This document shows positions 5,982-7,430 of a DNA stretch of 7,430 nt, piece after piece (position 1 is the stretch's first letter; every line of letters begins with the position of its first letter). This DNA comes from Bradyrhizobium sp. (lineage in GTDB: Bacteria; Pseudomonadota; Alphaproteobacteria; Rhizobiales; Xanthobacteraceae). A model generated the notes under the pieces. It did no database searches. It was not told the DNA's origin and saw only the letters and a list, made by a program, of their open reading frames with translations. The position numbers and the translations under genes are program-made. The DNA lies in NCBI GenBank assembly GCA_025960445.1, contig JAICIT010000116.1, forward strand, positions 1-7,430, in the 5' to 3' direction.

Positions 5982-7430
5982 ATGTCCGATCTCGCCATCC
6001 CAGCCGAACAGTCTTATCACTCACCGCTCGCGGCCGAAGTCGCGCGTCGGCGGACCTTCGCGATCATCTCTCATCCGGACGCCGGCAAAACCACGCTCAC
6101 TGAAAAGCTGCTGCTGTTCAGCGGCGCCATCAATCTCGCGGGGCAGGTCAAGGCCAAGGGCGAGCGCCGCAACACCCGTTCCGACTGGATGAAGATCGAG
6201 CGTGAGCGCGGAATTTCCGTGGTGACGTCGGTGATGACCTTTGAGTTCGAGGGCGTGGTGTTCAACCTGTTGGACACGCCGGGTCACGAAGACTTTTCGG
6301 AAGATACCTATCGCACGCTGACCGCTGTGGATTCCGCGGTCATGGTGATCGACGCCGCCAAAGGCATCGAAGCGCGGACGCGAAAGCTGTTTGAGGTCTG
6401 CCGTCTGCGCGATATTCCGATCATCACGTTCATTAACAAGATGGATCGCGAGAGCCGCGACACTTTCGATCTGCTCGACGAGATCGAAAAAACCTTGGCG
6501 CTTGACACCACGCCGATGACCTGGCCGGTTGGACGCGGCCGCGATTTTCTCGGAACCTACGATCTGGCGACCGGCGGCGTGCGCCTGCTCGAGGGCGGTG
6601 GCGCCAAAACCGGCGCCGCATTGCAGATCGATATCGCCGAGCTTGCCGGCCGCAACCCCAATCTCGATGTTGCCGCGATCAAGGACGAACTGGCGCTGGT
6701 CTCGGAAGCCTGCAAGCCGTTTGATCTTGAGGCGTTTCGCGAGGGCCATCTGACGCCGGTGTATTTCGGCAGCGCCTTGCGCAATTTCGGCGTCGGCGAC
6801 CTGCTGCAAGGTTTGGGGAGCTTCGCGCCGCCGCCGCGCGCGCAGGAATCCAATTTGCGAAAGGTACAAGCGGCCGAGCCGCGGATGAGCGCCTTCGTGT
6901 TCAAGATCCAGGCCAACATGGACCCGAACCATCGCGATCGCATCGCGTTCGCGCGGCTGTGCTCGGGCAAGCTTACCCGTGGCATGAAGGCAAAGCTGGT
7001 GCGGACCGGCAAGAACATGTCTTTGTCCAGCCCGCAATTTTTCTTCGCGCAGGATCGCGCGCTGGCCGACGAGGCCTTTGCCGGGGATGTCGTCGGCATT
7101 CCCAATCACGGAACCCTGCGGATCGGTGACACGCTGACCGAGGGCGAAGACCTCAGCTTCGTCGGCGTTCCCAGCTTCGCGCCGGAAATCGTCCGACGCG
7201 TCCGGCTGACCGACGCAATGAAGGCGAAGAAATTGAAAGAGGCGCTGCAGCAAATGTCGGAGGAAGGCGTGGTGCAGGTGTTTCGCCCACGTGACGGCGC
7301 TCCGGCGCTGGTCGGCGTGGTCGGTCCGCTGCAGCTCGATGTTCTAAAGGCGCGGCTCGACGCGGAATACGCGCTGCCGGTCGAATTCGAAGTTTCGGAG
7401 TTTCAACTGGCGCGCTGGATCTCGGCCGAC
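5982..7430 (+). CDS. prfC: Peptide chain release factor 3 (RF3), 3' end cut by the window
   Basis: This is a translational GTPase that releases RF1/RF2 from the ribosome after peptide hydrolysis. The frame is open from the ATG at 5982 to the last base: 483 residues, of about 530 in full-length RF3. All GTPase motifs are present: G1 SHPDAGKTT (30-38), G2 region RGISVVT (76-82), G3 DTPGHED (98-104) and G4 NKMDR (152-156). The later conserved stretches FVFKIQANMDPNHRDRIAF, FAGDVVGIPNHGTLRIGDT and MSEEGVVQVFRP are diagnostic of RF3 rather than EF-G. The insert between G1 and G2 (GERRNTRSDWMKIERERG) is also RF3-like. An in-frame TGA at 5946-5948 rules out a longer ATG start. No clear Shine-Dalgarno precedes 5982, so initiation may be weak or leader-dependent. 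The C-terminal end lies beyond the window. Confidence 0.97.
   Translation, partial: MSDLAIPAEQSYHSPLAAEVARRRTFAIISHPDAGKTTLTEKLLLFSGAINLAGQVKAKGERRNTRSDWMKIERERGISVVTSVMTFEFEGVVFNLLDTPGHEDFSEDTYRTLTAVDSAVMVIDAAKGIEARTRKLFEVCRLRDIPIITFINKMDRESRDTFDLLDEIEKTLALDTTPMTWPVGRGRDFLGTYDLATGGVRLLEGGGAKTGAALQIDIAELAGRNPNLDVAAIKDELALVSEACKPFDLEAFREGHLTPVYFGSALRNFGVGDLLQGLGSFAPPPRAQESNLRKVQAAEPRMSAFVFKIQANMDPNHRDRIAFARLCSGKLTRGMKAKLVRTGKNMSLSSPQFFFAQDRALADEAFAGDVVGIPNHGTLRIGDTLTEGEDLSFVGVPSFAPEIVRRVRLTDAMKAKKLKEALQQMSEEGVVQVFRPRDGAPALVGVVGPLQLDVLKARLDAEYALPVEFEVSEFQLARWISAD

Noticed and set aside
6021..7253. A 410-codon open frame on the minus strand opposite prfC
   Set aside because: It lies wholly antisense to an unmistakable RF3 frame. 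Its composition (rich in Arg, His, Gln, Ala) is typical of the shadow frame of a GC-rich gene, and it shows no recognisable domain.
1..7430. A mobile element, CRISPR array, defence island or novel system
   Set aside because: All genes are recognisable housekeeping or transport families on one strand with short gaps. I saw no transposase, integrase, tRNA or array-like repeats, and base composition is uniform.

Overview
The window looks like a stretch of core chromosome from an alphaproteobacterium, most likely of the Bradyrhizobium / Rhodopseudomonas group (Nitrobacteraceae). The grounds are high GC with strong G/C preference at third codon positions, dense same-strand genes, a five-gene branched-chain-type ABC transporter cluster typical of these bacteria, and a DUF47-pit pair like the rhizobial orfA-pit operon. 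The genus is inferred from remembered protein resemblance, not from a search. All eight recognised genes are on the + strand. None is frameshifted; only the first and last are cut by the window edges.

Layout. Bases 1-4063 hold a HAAT (hydrophobic amino acid type) ABC importer operon: the 3' end of a LivG-type ATPase, a complete LivF-type ATPase overlapping it by 8 bp, a secreted substrate-binding protein, then LivH-type and LivM-type permeases with 1 base between them. A strong stem-loop without a U-tract (2141-2169) sits between the binding-protein gene and livH, where it could protect the binding-protein message. Bases 4064-4218 are a 155-bp gap, the likely boundary between transcription units. 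Bases 4219-5882 hold a DUF47/PhoU-like Pit accessory protein and a PiT-family phosphate permease with a GTG start. After a 99-bp gap, prfC (peptide chain release factor 3) starts at 5982 and runs off the window's right edge at residue 483.

How the genes work together. The first five genes supply every part of one ABC importer: a periplasmic binding protein, two membrane subunits and two ATPases. The substrate need not be leucine, because the binding protein resembles a Rhodopseudomonas/Bradyrhizobium subgroup that includes aromatic-acid binders. DUF47 and Pit should form a low-affinity phosphate (or metal-phosphate) uptake unit. prfC is a translation-recycling GTPase with no evident link to the transporters.

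I found no mobile element, CRISPR array, tRNA or rRNA, and no credible undescribed system. The points worth a second look are modest: the intergenic stem-loop, the uncertain transporter substrate, start-codon choices, possible Pho half-sites upstream of DUF47, and a small degenerate repeat at the end of livM.
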